DNA from: Mycolicibacterium boenickei
GTDB lineage: Bacteria > Actinomycetota > Actinomycetes > Mycobacteriales > Mycobacteriaceae
Direction of reading: 5' to 3'
DNA length: 64,000 nucleotides
Assembly: GCF_010731295.1 (NCBI RefSeq)
Contig: NZ_AP022579.1
Coordinates: 6,324,001-6,388,000 of the forward strand
Below are positions 1 through 9,528 of the stretch, piece by piece. Position numbers and translations under genes: made by a program. The number at the start of each line of letters is the position of its first letter. Positions within the stretch are counted from its first letter, which is position 1. The notes below the pieces were generated by a model. That model was not told the origin of the DNA and made no database searches. It worked only from the letters and a program-made list of their open reading frames with translations.

Positions 1-174
1 GCCGTACCAACCGGGGTTCTCGGCCAGCGTGCGACAGTCGGCGGCCGGTGCCGCCGCGCCCTTCTCGGAGCTGCCCGACGACTGCGCCGACTCGGTGCCG
101 GACCCACACCCGGCGACGGTCAGCACCGCGGTCACCGCGGCGACGAGAAGGGACAGCGGTGCGCGTGAGGTCAT
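1..174 (-). CDS. Lipoprotein, N-terminal part only (runs off left edge)
   Basis: Only the first 58 codons are present; the gene continues past position 1. A short basic start is followed by a hydrophobic stretch (about residues 7-21) ending in a lipobox V-A-G-C with the lipidated cysteine at residue 23. A Gly/Ser/Ala-rich linker follows, so this is an exported, membrane-anchored lipoprotein. It begins 22 nt after the eutC stop on the same strand and is probably co-transcribed with the ethanolamine genes. A solute-binding lipoprotein of an importer would fit that place, but the visible part does not show it. Confidence 0.75.
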   Translation of the reverse strand, partial: MTSRAPLSLLVAAVTAVLTVAGCGSGTESAQSSGSSEKGAAAPAADCRTLAENPGWYG

Positions 175-196
175 CAAGGGTTCCCGTCTGGTGGAT

Positions 197-970
197 TCAG
201 GTGAGTTCGACGACGCCGGGGGTGCCGAGCGCCGAGGTCCGTGAGGTGTCCTTCAGGTCGACGCCGGAGCGTCCCAACGCCAGCGCACCGTCGACCAGCC
301 CGGCGGCTACCCGCGCGGCTTCGGCGTATCCCAGGCCGTCGGGCGGGTGAATGTTGGAGATGCAGTTGCGATCGGCGTCGGTGCGGCCGGGCATCGGCAG
401 GTGGGTCAGGTAGATGCCGAGGCTGTCGGCGACGCTCAGGCCGGGCCGCTCCCCGATGATGACGAGCACCGTCCGCATGTGGGCCGCGGCAGCAACATGA
501 TCGCCAAGGGCCACGCGGGCCTGCGTCGCGATCACCGGCGGGGCCAGGGTGTAGCGGTCCTGAAGCTCGGCCACCAACGCCGCCAGCAGCGTCGCACCGT
601 GCCGGTCCAGCGCGGTCGGTGACAATCCGTCGGCCAGCACGAAGCCGATGTCGGCCGGGGTGTCGGGCACCTGCATGCCCTCGGCGGGTTCGCGGCCCAG
701 GTCGGGGCGGCGCAGATACTCGTCGCGGGAGGTGGCCTTACTCGTCACCACCGTCGGCTCACCGATGCCGACCGTATGCACCTCCGCGGCGAGTCGATCC
801 ACGTCCAGCGGCACGTGCACGGCGTCACGCGCTGCGGCATGTGCGGCGGCCAGCTCGAGCACTCGGCGGGTGGGCAGCGCGTTGCCGGCGCGCCCCAACC
901 CGATCCTGGCTTGGGTGGTCTTGCGCAGCTCGTCCCAGAACTCTTGAACCGCAACCTCATTGGCACTCAT
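197..970 (-). CDS. eutC: Ethanolamine ammonia-lyase small subunit EutC
   Basis: 257 aa. This is the small subunit of adenosylcobalamin-dependent ethanolamine ammonia-lyase, which with EutB splits ethanolamine into acetaldehyde and ammonia in the cytoplasm; the small subunit helps hold the cobalamin cofactor. Family features visible are the N-terminal F-W-D-E-L-R-K-T-T-Q-A-R-I-G-L-G-R-A-G segment, the V-I-I-G-E-R-P-G-L loop and the C-terminal N-C-I-S-N-I-H-P-P-D-G-L segment. The ATG at 970 overlaps the eutB stop by four bases (ATGA), which decides the start over an upstream extension that would run into eutB. Confidence 0.95.
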   Translation of the reverse strand: MSANEVAVQEFWDELRKTTQARIGLGRAGNALPTRRVLELAAAHAAARDAVHVPLDVDRLAAEVHTVGIGEPTVVTSKATSRDEYLRRPDLGREPAEGMQVPDTPADIGFVLADGLSPTALDRHGATLLAALVAELQDRYTLAPPVIATQARVALGDHVAAAAHMRTVLVIIGERPGLSVADSLGIYLTHLPMPGRTDADRNCISNIHPPDGLGYAEAARVAAGLVDGALALGRSGVDLKDTSRTSALGTPGVVELT

Positions 971-2382
971 GACGGCTCCGCGGAAGTCAGGGACCGCAGC
1001 ACCGAGCGCTCCAGGTCGAACGGGGTCAGCTTGCCGGAGTCGTCGACCATGCCGACGCTGCGCAGCCACGCCTCGAACTCGGCGGCCGGGCGCAAGCCCA
1101 GGGTGCGTCGGGTGGTCAGCACGTCGTGGAACGACAAGCTCTGGTAGCCGAGCATCACGTCGTCGGCACCCGGCACGGTGATGACGAACGCCACTCCCGC
1201 CGCGGCCAACAACGTCAGCAGGTTGTCCATGTCGTTCTGGTCGGCCTCGGCGTGGTTGGTGTAGCAGACATCCACCCCCATCGGCAGGCCGAGCAGCTTG
1301 CCGCAGAAGTGGTCTTCCAAGCCGGCCCGGATGATCTGCTTGCCGTCATACAGATACTCCGGCCCGATGAAACCGACGACGGTGTTGACCAGCAGCGGCT
1401 CCAGATCGCGGGCCACCGCGTAGGCCCGGGCCTCCAGCGTCTGCTGGTCCACCGGCTTGCCGCCGACACCCAGATGCGCGCCGGAACTGAGCACCGAACC
1501 CTGCCCGGTCTCCAGGTACATGACGTTGTCGCCGACGGTTCCGCGGCGCAGGCTGCGCGCCGCCTCATTGCCTTCGCGCAGCAGCTGCAGGTTCACCCCG
1601 AATGCGGAGTTGGCCCCCTCGGTGCCCGCCACCGACTGGAACATCAGGTCCACCGGCGCCCCGGCCTCGACCAGACCGATCGTGGTGGTGACATGCGACA
1701 GCACACAGGACTGGGCGGGAATGTCGTAGCGGGTGCGGATCGAGTCGAGCAGGTACAGCAGATCCGCGGTGGCCTGCGGCGAGTCGGTGGCCGGGTTGAT
1801 CCCGATCACCGCGTCACCGCAACCCAGCAGCAGCCCGTCGAGCACCGCGGCGGCGATCCCGCGGGGGTCATCGGTCGGATGATTGGGCTGCAGCCGGGTG
1901 GCGAGGGTGCCGCGCGCGCCGACGGTGGTGCGGAACGCCGCGGTCACCTCCGCGGCGGCCGACACCGCGATCAGATCCTGGTTGCGCATGATCTTGCTGA
2001 CCGCGGCGACCATCTCCGGGGTCAGTCCCGGTGCGACGGCGGCCAACCGCTCGGCGCTGTGGTCATGCGCCGCGGTGTCCATCAGCCAGTCCCGCAGCCC
2101 GCCGACGGTCAGGTGCGAGATCTCCGAAAAGGCTTGCCGGTCATGGCTGTCCATGATCAGCCGGGTCACCTCGTCGGTGTCGTACGGCACCAGTTCCTCG
2201 TTGAGGAAGGTGTCCAGCGGCAGGTCCGCGAGCACCCAGGCGGCCGCGGCGCGTTCCCCGTCGTGCTCGGCCGCGCACCCGGCGAGTTGATCGCCGGAGC
2301 GCAGCGGGGTGGCCTTGGCCATCACCTCGACCAGACCGTCGAAGCTGTAGGTCACCCCCGAAACCTGCTGGTGGTACTTCAT
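967..2382 (-). CDS. eutB: Ethanolamine ammonia-lyase large subunit EutB
   Basis: 471 aa, near the usual 450-470 aa of the family. This is the catalytic TIM-barrel subunit that deaminates ethanolamine by radical chemistry with adenosylcobalamin. Recognisable blocks are L-T-V-G-G-L-R-D-W-L near residue 100, the L-Q-P-N-H-P-T-D-D-P segment, and M-F-Q-S-V-A-G-T-E-G-A-N in the second half. The start (M-K-Y-H-Q-Q-V) overlaps the eat stop by four bases, and the stop overlaps the eutC start, giving a translationally coupled eat-eutB-eutC unit. No eutA reactivase or microcompartment shell gene is visible here. Confidence 0.96.
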   Translation of the reverse strand: MKYHQQVSGVTYSFDGLVEVMAKATPLRSGDQLAGCAAEHDGERAAAAWVLADLPLDTFLNEELVPYDTDEVTRLIMDSHDRQAFSEISHLTVGGLRDWLMDTAAHDHSAERLAAVAPGLTPEMVAAVSKIMRNQDLIAVSAAAEVTAAFRTTVGARGTLATRLQPNHPTDDPRGIAAAVLDGLLLGCGDAVIGINPATDSPQATADLLYLLDSIRTRYDIPAQSCVLSHVTTTIGLVEAGAPVDLMFQSVAGTEGANSAFGVNLQLLREGNEAARSLRRGTVGDNVMYLETGQGSVLSSGAHLGVGGKPVDQQTLEARAYAVARDLEPLLVNTVVGFIGPEYLYDGKQIIRAGLEDHFCGKLLGLPMGVDVCYTNHAEADQNDMDNLLTLLAAAGVAFVITVPGADDVMLGYQSLSFHDVLTTRRTLGLRPAAEFEAWLRSVGMVDDSGKLTPFDLERSVLRSLTSAEPS

Positions 2383-3794
2383 TTCAGGGCACTCTCCGCT
2401 TCCGCGAGCATCGCGAACTCTTCGTCGGGCGAGTTGGCCACCAGGCGGTGGCGGCTGTAGAGCGCGAAGTAGAGCATGAACGCGCAGAACACAGCCAGGC
2501 ACAGACCGGCGGCCACCGGGCTGACCACGAAGGTCGCGATGAGCGCGACGACCGCGATGACCAGGGCGAAACCGGTGGTGACGATGCCGCCCGGGGTGCG
2601 GTACGGCCGCTTCATCTCCGGCTCCCTGACCCGCAGCACGATGTGGCTGATCATCATCAGCACGTAGCTCAGCGCCGCACCGAAGACCGCCATGTTCAGG
2701 ATCAGATCACCGTGGCCGGTCAGCGACAACAGGAAGCCGATGATGCCCGGGACGATCAGCGCGAGCGTCGGGGCCTTGCGCTTGTTGGTCACCGACAGCG
2801 AGGTGGGCAGGTAACCGGCCCGCGACAGCGCGAACGTCTGCCGTGAGTAGGCGTAGATGATCGAGAAGAAGCTCGCGATCAGTCCGAACAGGCCGATGTA
2901 GTTGACCGCCTTGGCGGCGAACCCGGTACCGCCGAGGGCCTGCACCAGCGGGTCGTCCACGGTCGACATCGCGTCGGCGCCGCCGGCACCGGCCGTCAGG
3001 AACAGCACCGTCACGCAGGTGATGATCAGGACCGTCATCGCGGCGATGATGCCGCGCGGCACATTGCGCTCCGGGTTGGCGGTCTCCTCGGCGGCCAGCG
3101 GGACGCCCTCGACCGCCAGGAAGAACCAGATGGCGAACGGGATCGCCGCCCAGATGCCCAGGTAACCGTGCGGCAGGAAACTCGACGCACCCACCGCGGC
3201 CGCGTCGGGGGCGATGTCGGTCAGGTTGGCGACGTCGAAGTGGCCGATGGCGCTCACGGCGAAGATGACCAGGCCGAGCAGCGCGATCGCGGTGATGACG
3301 AACATCAACCGCAGCGCCTCACCGACGCCCGCGAGGTGGATCCCGATGAAGATGACGAAGGCCGCCAGGTAGACCCACCAGCCCTTGTGAATGCCGAACA
3401 GGCCGAGCGATTCGACGTAGCCGCCGATGAACGTGGCGATCGCGGCCGGTGCGATCGAGTACTCGATCAGGATCGCGGTGCCGGTGGCGAAGCCGCCCCA
3501 CGGGCCGAGCGCGCGACGGGCGAAGGTGTAGCCGCCGCCGGCCGCCGGCAGCGCCGAGGACAGCTCAGCGAGGCCAAGGACCATGCAGAAGTACATGGCG
3601 GCGATGACCACCACGGCGATCAGCAGGCCACCGAAGCCGCCCTGCTCGAGACCGAAATTCCAGCCCGAGAAATCCCCGGAGACCACGTAGCTGACGCCGA
3701 GGCCGGCCAGTAGCAGCCACCCAGCGCTTCCGGATTTGAGCTGACGTTTGTTCAGATAGTCAGCGCTCTCCAGGTGTTCTTCCACACCCGCCAT
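2379..3794 (-). CDS. eat: Ethanolamine permease (APC superfamily)
   Basis: 471 aa, about twelve hydrophobic segments, typical of amino acid-polyamine-organocation transporters. Similarity to the ethanolamine permease type (G-D-F-S-G-W-N-F-G-L near the first helix, G-G-G-Y-T-F-A-R-R-A-L after helix 2) and its place as first gene before eutBC point to ethanolamine uptake across the plasma membrane. I chose ATG 3794 (M-A-G-V-E-E-H) because AAGGAG lies six bases upstream; two in-frame ATGs further upstream are less well placed. Confidence 0.9.
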   Translation of the reverse strand: MAGVEEHLESADYLNKRQLKSGSAGWLLLAGLGVSYVVSGDFSGWNFGLEQGGFGGLLIAVVVIAAMYFCMVLGLAELSSALPAAGGGYTFARRALGPWGGFATGTAILIEYSIAPAAIATFIGGYVESLGLFGIHKGWWVYLAAFVIFIGIHLAGVGEALRLMFVITAIALLGLVIFAVSAIGHFDVANLTDIAPDAAAVGASSFLPHGYLGIWAAIPFAIWFFLAVEGVPLAAEETANPERNVPRGIIAAMTVLIITCVTVLFLTAGAGGADAMSTVDDPLVQALGGTGFAAKAVNYIGLFGLIASFFSIIYAYSRQTFALSRAGYLPTSLSVTNKRKAPTLALIVPGIIGFLLSLTGHGDLILNMAVFGAALSYVLMMISHIVLRVREPEMKRPYRTPGGIVTTGFALVIAVVALIATFVVSPVAAGLCLAVFCAFMLYFALYSRHRLVANSPDEEFAMLAEAESALK

Positions 3795-3876
3795 TTCAAA
3801 CTCCTTCATTGACAAAGCTATTCGCATGTGGGGCCGGTTCGAGGAGGGTTGTCACTCCACCCGTCGGCGCCAGGTT

Positions 3877-3898
3877 AAAGGTAGGTTTCTCAACCTTT
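3877..3898. promoter_or_regulatory. Inverted repeat upstream of the eat-eutBC operon
   Basis: AAAGGT at 3877-3882 and ACCTTT at 3893-3898 are perfect inverted arms, with a second nested pair, AGGTT at 3883-3887 and AACCT at 3892-3896. It lies about 85 bases upstream of the eat start, where an operator would be expected. The binding protein is unknown. Confidence 0.35.
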
Positions 3899-4004
3899 GA
3901 CTAGATGAGTATCACCCTCGGCGGTCACGATGTCCACCCCAACGGGAAACTGACTCCAGGCCAGAGGATGACGACGATATTTATTGCAGCACAAAGATTT
4001 ACGT

Positions 4005-4032
4005 GTCCGTAACGCTGCGATGAGCGTCGGAC
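4005..4032. terminator. Bulged hairpin, possibly second part of a tandem terminator
   Basis: GTCCG (4005-4009) pairs with CGGAC (4028-4032) and ACGCT (4012-4016) pairs with AGCGT (4023-4027) around a six-base loop, with a two-base TA bulge. No T-run follows on either strand. It is the second hairpin met by transcripts leaving the aldehyde dehydrogenase gene. Confidence 0.4.
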
Positions 4033-4054
4033 GCAAGGGTCAGAACCGGTACCG

Positions 4055-4110
4055 CGAGTGTGGAGCTGTTGCGAGCGTGCGGGTCAGATGTCGCAACAGC
4101 TCCACACTCG
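4055..4110. terminator. Long perfect hairpin after the aldehyde dehydrogenase gene
   Basis: The 20-base arm CGAGTGTGGAGCTGTTGCGA (4055-4074) is repeated exactly, inverted, at 4091-4110 around a 16-base loop. It starts 25 bases past the aldehyde dehydrogenase stop, so on the minus strand it is the first structure transcribed after the gene. There is no T-run, as is common for mycobacterial non-canonical terminators. Confidence 0.65.
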
Positions 4111-4135
4111 ACGGCAGATCAGGGGGCTACCAGGT

Positions 4136-5659
<1,524 letters not shown>

Positions 5660-5720
5660 GGCAATCTCCTGCATCGGACACCCAGATGTGTCGGTCGTCA
5701 CTAAAGGTAGTCAGCAGTAG

Positions 5721-5757
5721 GTTGCAGCACAGTTGCACTGATCGAAAGCAACGTTGC
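5721..5757. promoter_or_regulatory. Phased GTTGC repeats upstream of the aldehyde dehydrogenase
   Basis: GTTGCA occurs at 5721-5726 and 5732-5737, 11 bases apart, and GTTGC again at 5753, a further 21 bases on, as half of the perfect palindrome GCAACGTTGC (5748-5757). The copies therefore lie on about the same face of the helix, between the regulator gene stop (5766) and the aldehyde dehydrogenase start (5659). Inference: binding sites for the GAF regulator encoded next door. Confidence 0.45.
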
Positions 5758-5765
5758 CGAGAAGA

Positions 5766-7070
5766 TCAGCCCAGCTCGGAGTCGATCCCCGCCAGGTGAC
5801 CGCGCGCCTGTGCCCGGGCCAGCGGGTCGGCTTCGGCGTGGTCGTGCAGGATCCGCCAACCCTGGCGGTCGTCACGGCCGTCGGGCAGCGCCAACCAGCG
5901 CCGCAGCAGGCTCAGATTGCCCCCGGCCAGCACCGCTTCGCGCAGGCTGGCGCTCAGCTCGGTGCGCAGTCGCGCGATGGCCGGCGAGACGGATTGGGGT
6001 AACAGGGCGCCCGAGTACGCGTCCAGGGCGGCCGGGACGTTCCCGGCCTCCAGTGCGTCGTAGACGTCGCCCATGTCGCTGGCCACCGGCGCCATCAGGC
6101 GGTACGGCCGCGACTCGATGTAGGTGCTTCCGATGACCCGGCGCAGCCGGGACACCTCGGCGCGCACGGTGACCACGTCGAGGTCCTTGTCGTCGAGCAA
6201 CATCGCCAGGTGATCGGCGCTGAGCCCCTCGGGGTGCCGGATCAGCAGGACCAGGATGTCGGCGTGCCTGCCGGTCAACCCACTGGCTTGCGGGCGGCCC
6301 GCGGCGTCGGTCACCTGCCAGCGCGGGCGATCGGCACCCAGCACCGTCAACCGAGCCCCCTCAGCCGCGGCCGGCACTGCGGGTCCGGTGAGCCGCAGCA
6401 GGGCCAGCTGGTTCTCGACGGCCACCGCGGTGGCTCTGACCAGCGCCAATGTCTGCGGTGTCGCGACTGCGGACCCTCCGGTCAGGTCGATGGCGCCCAG
6501 CAGGACCCCGGTCGCCGGATCGTGTACAGGCACCGCGGTGCAGCTCCACGAGTGGACGGTGCGGGAGAAATGCTCGGACCCGAGGATCTGCAGTTCCCGG
6601 TCCAGCGCCAGCGCGGTCCCCGGCGCGTTGGTCCCGGCCGCCCGTTCACTCCAGTCCGAGCCGGGCACGAAGTTCATCGCCTCGGCCTTGCGGCGCACGC
6701 CGGGATCTCCCTCGACCCACAGCAGGGTGCCGTCGGCCGCGGTGATCGCCACCACCACCCCGGCGCCGACGGCGTCGTCGACCAGCAGCCGACGGATCAG
6801 CGGCAGGGTGGGCGCGAGCGGATGGGTGTTTCGCAGTTCGGTCAGCGCCGCCGCGGCGGCGGCCGCCCGGGTGCCCAGATCGGGGTCGACGCCGGTGGCC
6901 AGGCTGCGCTGCCAGCTCTCCATGATCACGCGCCGCACCGGGGTGGAATCCAGGGAATCGGCGTCGACCTGGCCCTCGATGAACAGATCGTGGATAGCGC
7001 GCACCTTCGCGGGCAGTGCCCGGGTCGATATCCGGCCTCCCGCGTTCCTCGATGCGGCCACGGCGATCAT
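5766..7070 (-). CDS. GAF-domain transcriptional regulator (AcoR-like, no AAA+ domain)
   Basis: 434 aa. The N-terminal third resembles the sensor part of AcoR/DhaR regulators (V-I-M-E-S-W-Q-R-S-L near residue 48, then a GAF-like domain with G-T-N-A-P-G-T-A-L-A and S-W-S-C-T-A-V-P-V). There is no AAA+ sigma-54 domain. The C-terminal half carries a winged-helix-like segment (about residues 265-320, T-G-R-H-A-D-I-L-V-L-L) probably used for DNA binding. It lies just upstream of the aldehyde dehydrogenase and most likely activates it in response to the aldehyde or ethanolamine. A GTG three codons further in (7061) is better spaced from GGGAG than ATG 7070. Confidence 0.8.
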   Translation of the reverse strand: MIAVAASRNAGGRISTRALPAKVRAIHDLFIEGQVDADSLDSTPVRRVIMESWQRSLATGVDPDLGTRAAAAAAALTELRNTHPLAPTLPLIRRLLVDDAVGAGVVVAITAADGTLLWVEGDPGVRRKAEAMNFVPGSDWSERAAGTNAPGTALALDRELQILGSEHFSRTVHSWSCTAVPVHDPATGVLLGAIDLTGGSAVATPQTLALVRATAVAVENQLALLRLTGPAVPAAAEGARLTVLGADRPRWQVTDAAGRPQASGLTGRHADILVLLIRHPEGLSADHLAMLLDDKDLDVVTVRAEVSRLRRVIGSTYIESRPYRLMAPVASDMGDVYDALEAGNVPAALDAYSGALLPQSVSPAIARLRTELSASLREAVLAGGNLSLLRRWLALPDGRDDRQGWRILHDHAEADPLARAQARGHLAGIDSELG

Positions 7071-7322
7071 CTCTCCCGGCGTCGGGCCATGGGTATGGCA
7101 TTCACGCGTAACCGCCAGGATAGTTGACCGGCCTGGCCTGTGATGGATACCACCCGCTGGTCAGCAGCCAGAACTCGGGGAATCCAGCCCGCTACCCGTA
7201 TAGTCGGGGCACGGCGGCTTGTCTGTTCTGCCTTTGCCGCCTTCTCGATCGTCACACCGAGCGCCGCGAGATATCACTCGCGCCGGGCAGGACGACCGCC
7301 CTCTATTTTCGGAGCTTTCATT

Positions 7323-8753
7323 TTGTCTGTCCAAGAAACCCCTGGCACCGCTGTGCCCACATTCGCCGAACTCGGCCTGCCCGCCGAGATCGTCGCGACC
7401 CTGGCCTCGAACGGAGTCCAGAACCCGTTCCCGATCCAGGCCGCGACCCTGCCTGATTCACTGAAAGGCCGTGACGTCCTCGGCCGCGGCCGGACCGGAT
7501 CCGGCAAGACCTATGCGTTCCTGTTGCCCCTGGTGGCGCGGTTGGCGACCAGCGGCACCCGCCGGGCACCGAACCGCCCCCGCGCGCTGATCCTGGCACC
7601 GACCCGTGAACTGGTCACCCAGATCGAGGCCTCGCTGGCCCCGCTGGCCAAGGCCACCGGCCTGCGGTCGGTCAACATCTTCGGTGGCGTGGGCCCCAAC
7701 CCGCAGATCTCCGCGCTCCGAGGCGGCGTGGACATCGTGATCGCCTGCCCGGGCCGGCTCGAAGACCACATGCGGTCCGGCCACGCCGACCTGTCCGCGG
7801 TCGAGATCACCGTGCTCGACGAGGCCGACCACATGGCCGACCTCGGCTTCCTGCCCGGCGTCAAGCGGCTGCTGGACCGCACCCCGAAAGACTGCCAGCG
7901 CCTGCTGTTCTCGGCCACCCTCGATGCCGGGGTCGACGTGCTGGTCAAGCGCTACCTGCACGATCCCGTGGTGCACAGTGTCGATTCGGCACAGTCCCCG
8001 GTGACCGCGATGGTGCACCACGTGCTGCACGTGGACAACGCCGCGCGGGTCAACGTGGTTGCCGATCTGGCCGCCGCTCCGGGCCGCACCATCGTGTTCG
8101 CCCGCACCAAGCACGGTGCGAAAAACCTGACTCGCCAGCTCAATTCGCGAGGCGTCTCGGCAGTTGAGCTGCACGGCAACCTGTCCCAGAACGCCCGCAC
8201 GCGCAACCTGACCGCGTTCTCCGACGGATCGGCCGCTGTGCTGGTGGCCACCGACATCGCCGCCCGCGGCATCCACGTCGACGATGTCAGCCTCGTGGTG
8301 CACGCCGACCCGCCGGTCGAGCACAAGGCCTACCTGCACCGGTCGGGACGCACGGCCCGCGCCGGGAACGAGGGCACCGTGGTGACCCTCATGCACGACG
8401 CACAGGTTTCCGATGTCCGCACCCTGACCAAGAAGGCCGGGGTCAAGCCCACGATCACCCGGGTGAACGGGACCGATCATCCGGTGCTGCGTGAGATCGC
8501 CCCCGGTGAGCGGGTTTTCGGCGATCCGATTCGTCCTGAGCCGGTCGCCCAGGCCGCTCCGGCCCCGCGCCGCCAGGGCACCAAGTCCGGGCAGCCGGGC
8601 AAGTCGGGTCAGCAGCAGCGCCGCAACCGCCCCAACGGTTCGTCTCGCAACAGCGGCGCTCCGTCAGCACGGTCCGGCTCCGGCGCCGGCGGACAACAGC
8701 GCGGTGGACATCGCCGCCCCCGCCGGGCAGGCGACTCCAACTCAAGCCGCTAG
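7323..8753 (+). CDS. rhlE: DEAD-box RNA helicase RhlE
   Basis: 476 aa ATP-dependent RNA helicase. Motifs in order: Q motif (P-F-P-I-Q), Walker A T-G-S-G-K-T, P-T-R-E-L, D-E-A-D, S-A-T and H-R-S-G-R-T-A-R-A-G, then a basic Gln/Arg/Gly/Ser-rich tail typical of RNA-binding extensions. I chose the TTG at 7323 (L-S-V-Q-E-T-P) because GGAG lies just upstream and the frame before it has no family-like sequence. The 252 bases separating it from the divergent GAF regulator gene hold its promoter; I see no clear operator there. The gene converges on ESX-4, with a strong hairpin between. Confidence 0.92.
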   Translation: MSVQETPGTAVPTFAELGLPAEIVATLASNGVQNPFPIQAATLPDSLKGRDVLGRGRTGSGKTYAFLLPLVARLATSGTRRAPNRPRALILAPTRELVTQIEASLAPLAKATGLRSVNIFGGVGPNPQISALRGGVDIVIACPGRLEDHMRSGHADLSAVEITVLDEADHMADLGFLPGVKRLLDRTPKDCQRLLFSATLDAGVDVLVKRYLHDPVVHSVDSAQSPVTAMVHHVLHVDNAARVNVVADLAAAPGRTIVFARTKHGAKNLTRQLNSRGVSAVELHGNLSQNARTRNLTAFSDGSAAVLVATDIAARGIHVDDVSLVVHADPPVEHKAYLHRSGRTARAGNEGTVVTLMHDAQVSDVRTLTKKAGVKPTITRVNGTDHPVLREIAPGERVFGDPIRPEPVAQAAPAPRRQGTKSGQPGKSGQQQRRNRPNGSSRNSGAPSARSGSGAGGQQRGGHRRPRRAGDSNSSR

Positions 8754-8762
8754 AACGGAAGT

Positions 8763-8801
8763 GTGCGGTCCCGCTCGGCTCTCCTCCGAACGGGACCGCA
8801 C
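8763..8801. terminator. Hairpin between convergent rhlE and esxT
   Basis: GTGCGGTCCCG (8763-8773) pairs perfectly with CGGGACCGCAC (8791-8801). Inside it TCGG (8775-8778) pairs with CCGA (8786-8789), leaving a seven-base loop and one mismatch. It sits 10 bases past the rhlE stop and 18 bases past the esxT stop, so it can terminate transcripts from both sides. No T-run. Confidence 0.75.
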
Positions 8802-8818
8802 CGGCTCTTCCGGGCGGG

Positions 8819-9115
8819 TCAGACTCCCCATGTGTTGGCAGCGCTGCGATCGGTGGCGGCCACCTCGTCGGCACCGTCGCGGACCGCATTGCCCAGCGCG
8901 AACAAGATTTCGTTGAGTGCCGCCGCCGCCTGGTTCCACCGAGCCTGCTCAACGGCATAGGCCTGCGCCGCCTCGCGGGTCCAGACCTGCTGCAGAGGCG
9001 CGATCTGCGAACGCAGTTCGTCGAGGGCGGCGTTGAACCGGCTCGAGGTGGTGTGGATCTCCTGACGGACCGTGTACTCGATTTCGCCGAAGTCGTAGGA
9101 CAGAACGTGATCCAT
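8819..9115 (-). CDS. esxT: ESX-4 WXG100 protein EsxT
   Basis: 98 aa helical-hairpin protein of the WXG100 family, the presumed secreted partner of EsxU. It closely matches M. tuberculosis EsxT (Rv3444c), including L-S-Y-x-F near the N-terminus and V-R-Q-E-I-H-T-T. The usual W-x-G turn is W-T-R here, as I recall it also is in M. tuberculosis EsxT. The start lies 12 bases after the esxU stop; the pair is at the end of a minus-strand unit with eccC4. Confidence 0.93.
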   Translation of the reverse strand: MDHVLSYDFGEIEYTVRQEIHTTSSRFNAALDELRSQIAPLQQVWTREAAQAYAVEQARWNQAAAALNEILFALGNAVRDGADEVAATDRSAANTWGV

Positions 9116-9127
9116 CGTGGGCTCCGG

Positions 9128-9451
9128 TCAGATTCCGTCGCCGACGGTGCCGAGCCGCTGCGCATGGGCGTCAGCGGCCGCACGCAACGTGCGCTCGTTG
9201 GTCCGGATGGTCTCGGCGATGCGGCTCAGTGACGTGTGCAGGGTGAGCGATTCACCGTTCCAGCGGTCCACCACATCGCGGAACCGAACGGCCGCCACCC
9301 CGCCCCACACCGATGGCGGCACACTGCTCATCTTCCCGATGAAGGTCCGCAGCATCGCCCGGACGTCGTCGTTGAGTACGTCGATGCGGCCGGCCACGCT
9401 GGTCATTACATCGAAGTCGGTGCCCAACGGCCCCGTCGGTCCTGGTGACAT
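9128..9451 (-). CDS. esxU: ESX-4 WXG100 protein EsxU
   Basis: 107 aa (M. tuberculosis EsxU, Rv3445c, is about 105 aa). A WXG100 protein with a W-G-G turn (S-V-W-G-G-V) between two predicted helices. It should form a heterodimer with EsxT and be exported by the ESX-4 machine. I start it at ATG 9451 (M-S-P-G-P-T-G), which gives the family length; the open frame continues upstream without family-like sequence. It is followed by esxT after 12 bases and preceded by a 77-base gap from the Rv3446c-like gene. Confidence 0.9.
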   Translation of the reverse strand: MSPGPTGPLGTDFDVMTSVAGRIDVLNDDVRAMLRTFIGKMSSVPPSVWGGVAAVRFRDVVDRWNGESLTLHTSLSRIAETIRTNERTLRAAADAHAQRLGTVGDGI

Positions 9452-9528
9452 TTTCTCTGGCCCTCCGGTCTTGTCTTGCGGGATATAACAATTCGACGCA
9501 GCACGAGCCGGTTCGGTTCCATCTGATT

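Larger units (their letters stand above)
3795..4135. other. Non-coding gap between the aldehyde dehydrogenase gene and the eat operon
   Basis: This 341-base stretch holds no credible gene. From right to left, in the direction of transcription, it contains a long perfect hairpin (4055-4110), a second smaller hairpin (4005-4032), and the inverted repeat at 3877-3898 in front of eat. I looked for a cobalamin riboswitch, expected for a B12-dependent enzyme, and found no B12-box sequence. Confidence 0.7.

Noticed and set aside
1126..2460. Long rightward open frame (444 codons) opposite eutB
   Set aside because: It is antisense to a clearly conserved eutB; its translation is His/Gly/Arg/Gln-rich with no recognisable domain, as expected in GC-rich DNA.
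3795..4054. Possible cobalamin riboswitch upstream of the B12-dependent ethanolamine genes
   Set aside because: I found no B12-box (GCCACTG-type) sequence on the coding strand; the visible structures are simple hairpins and inverted repeats.
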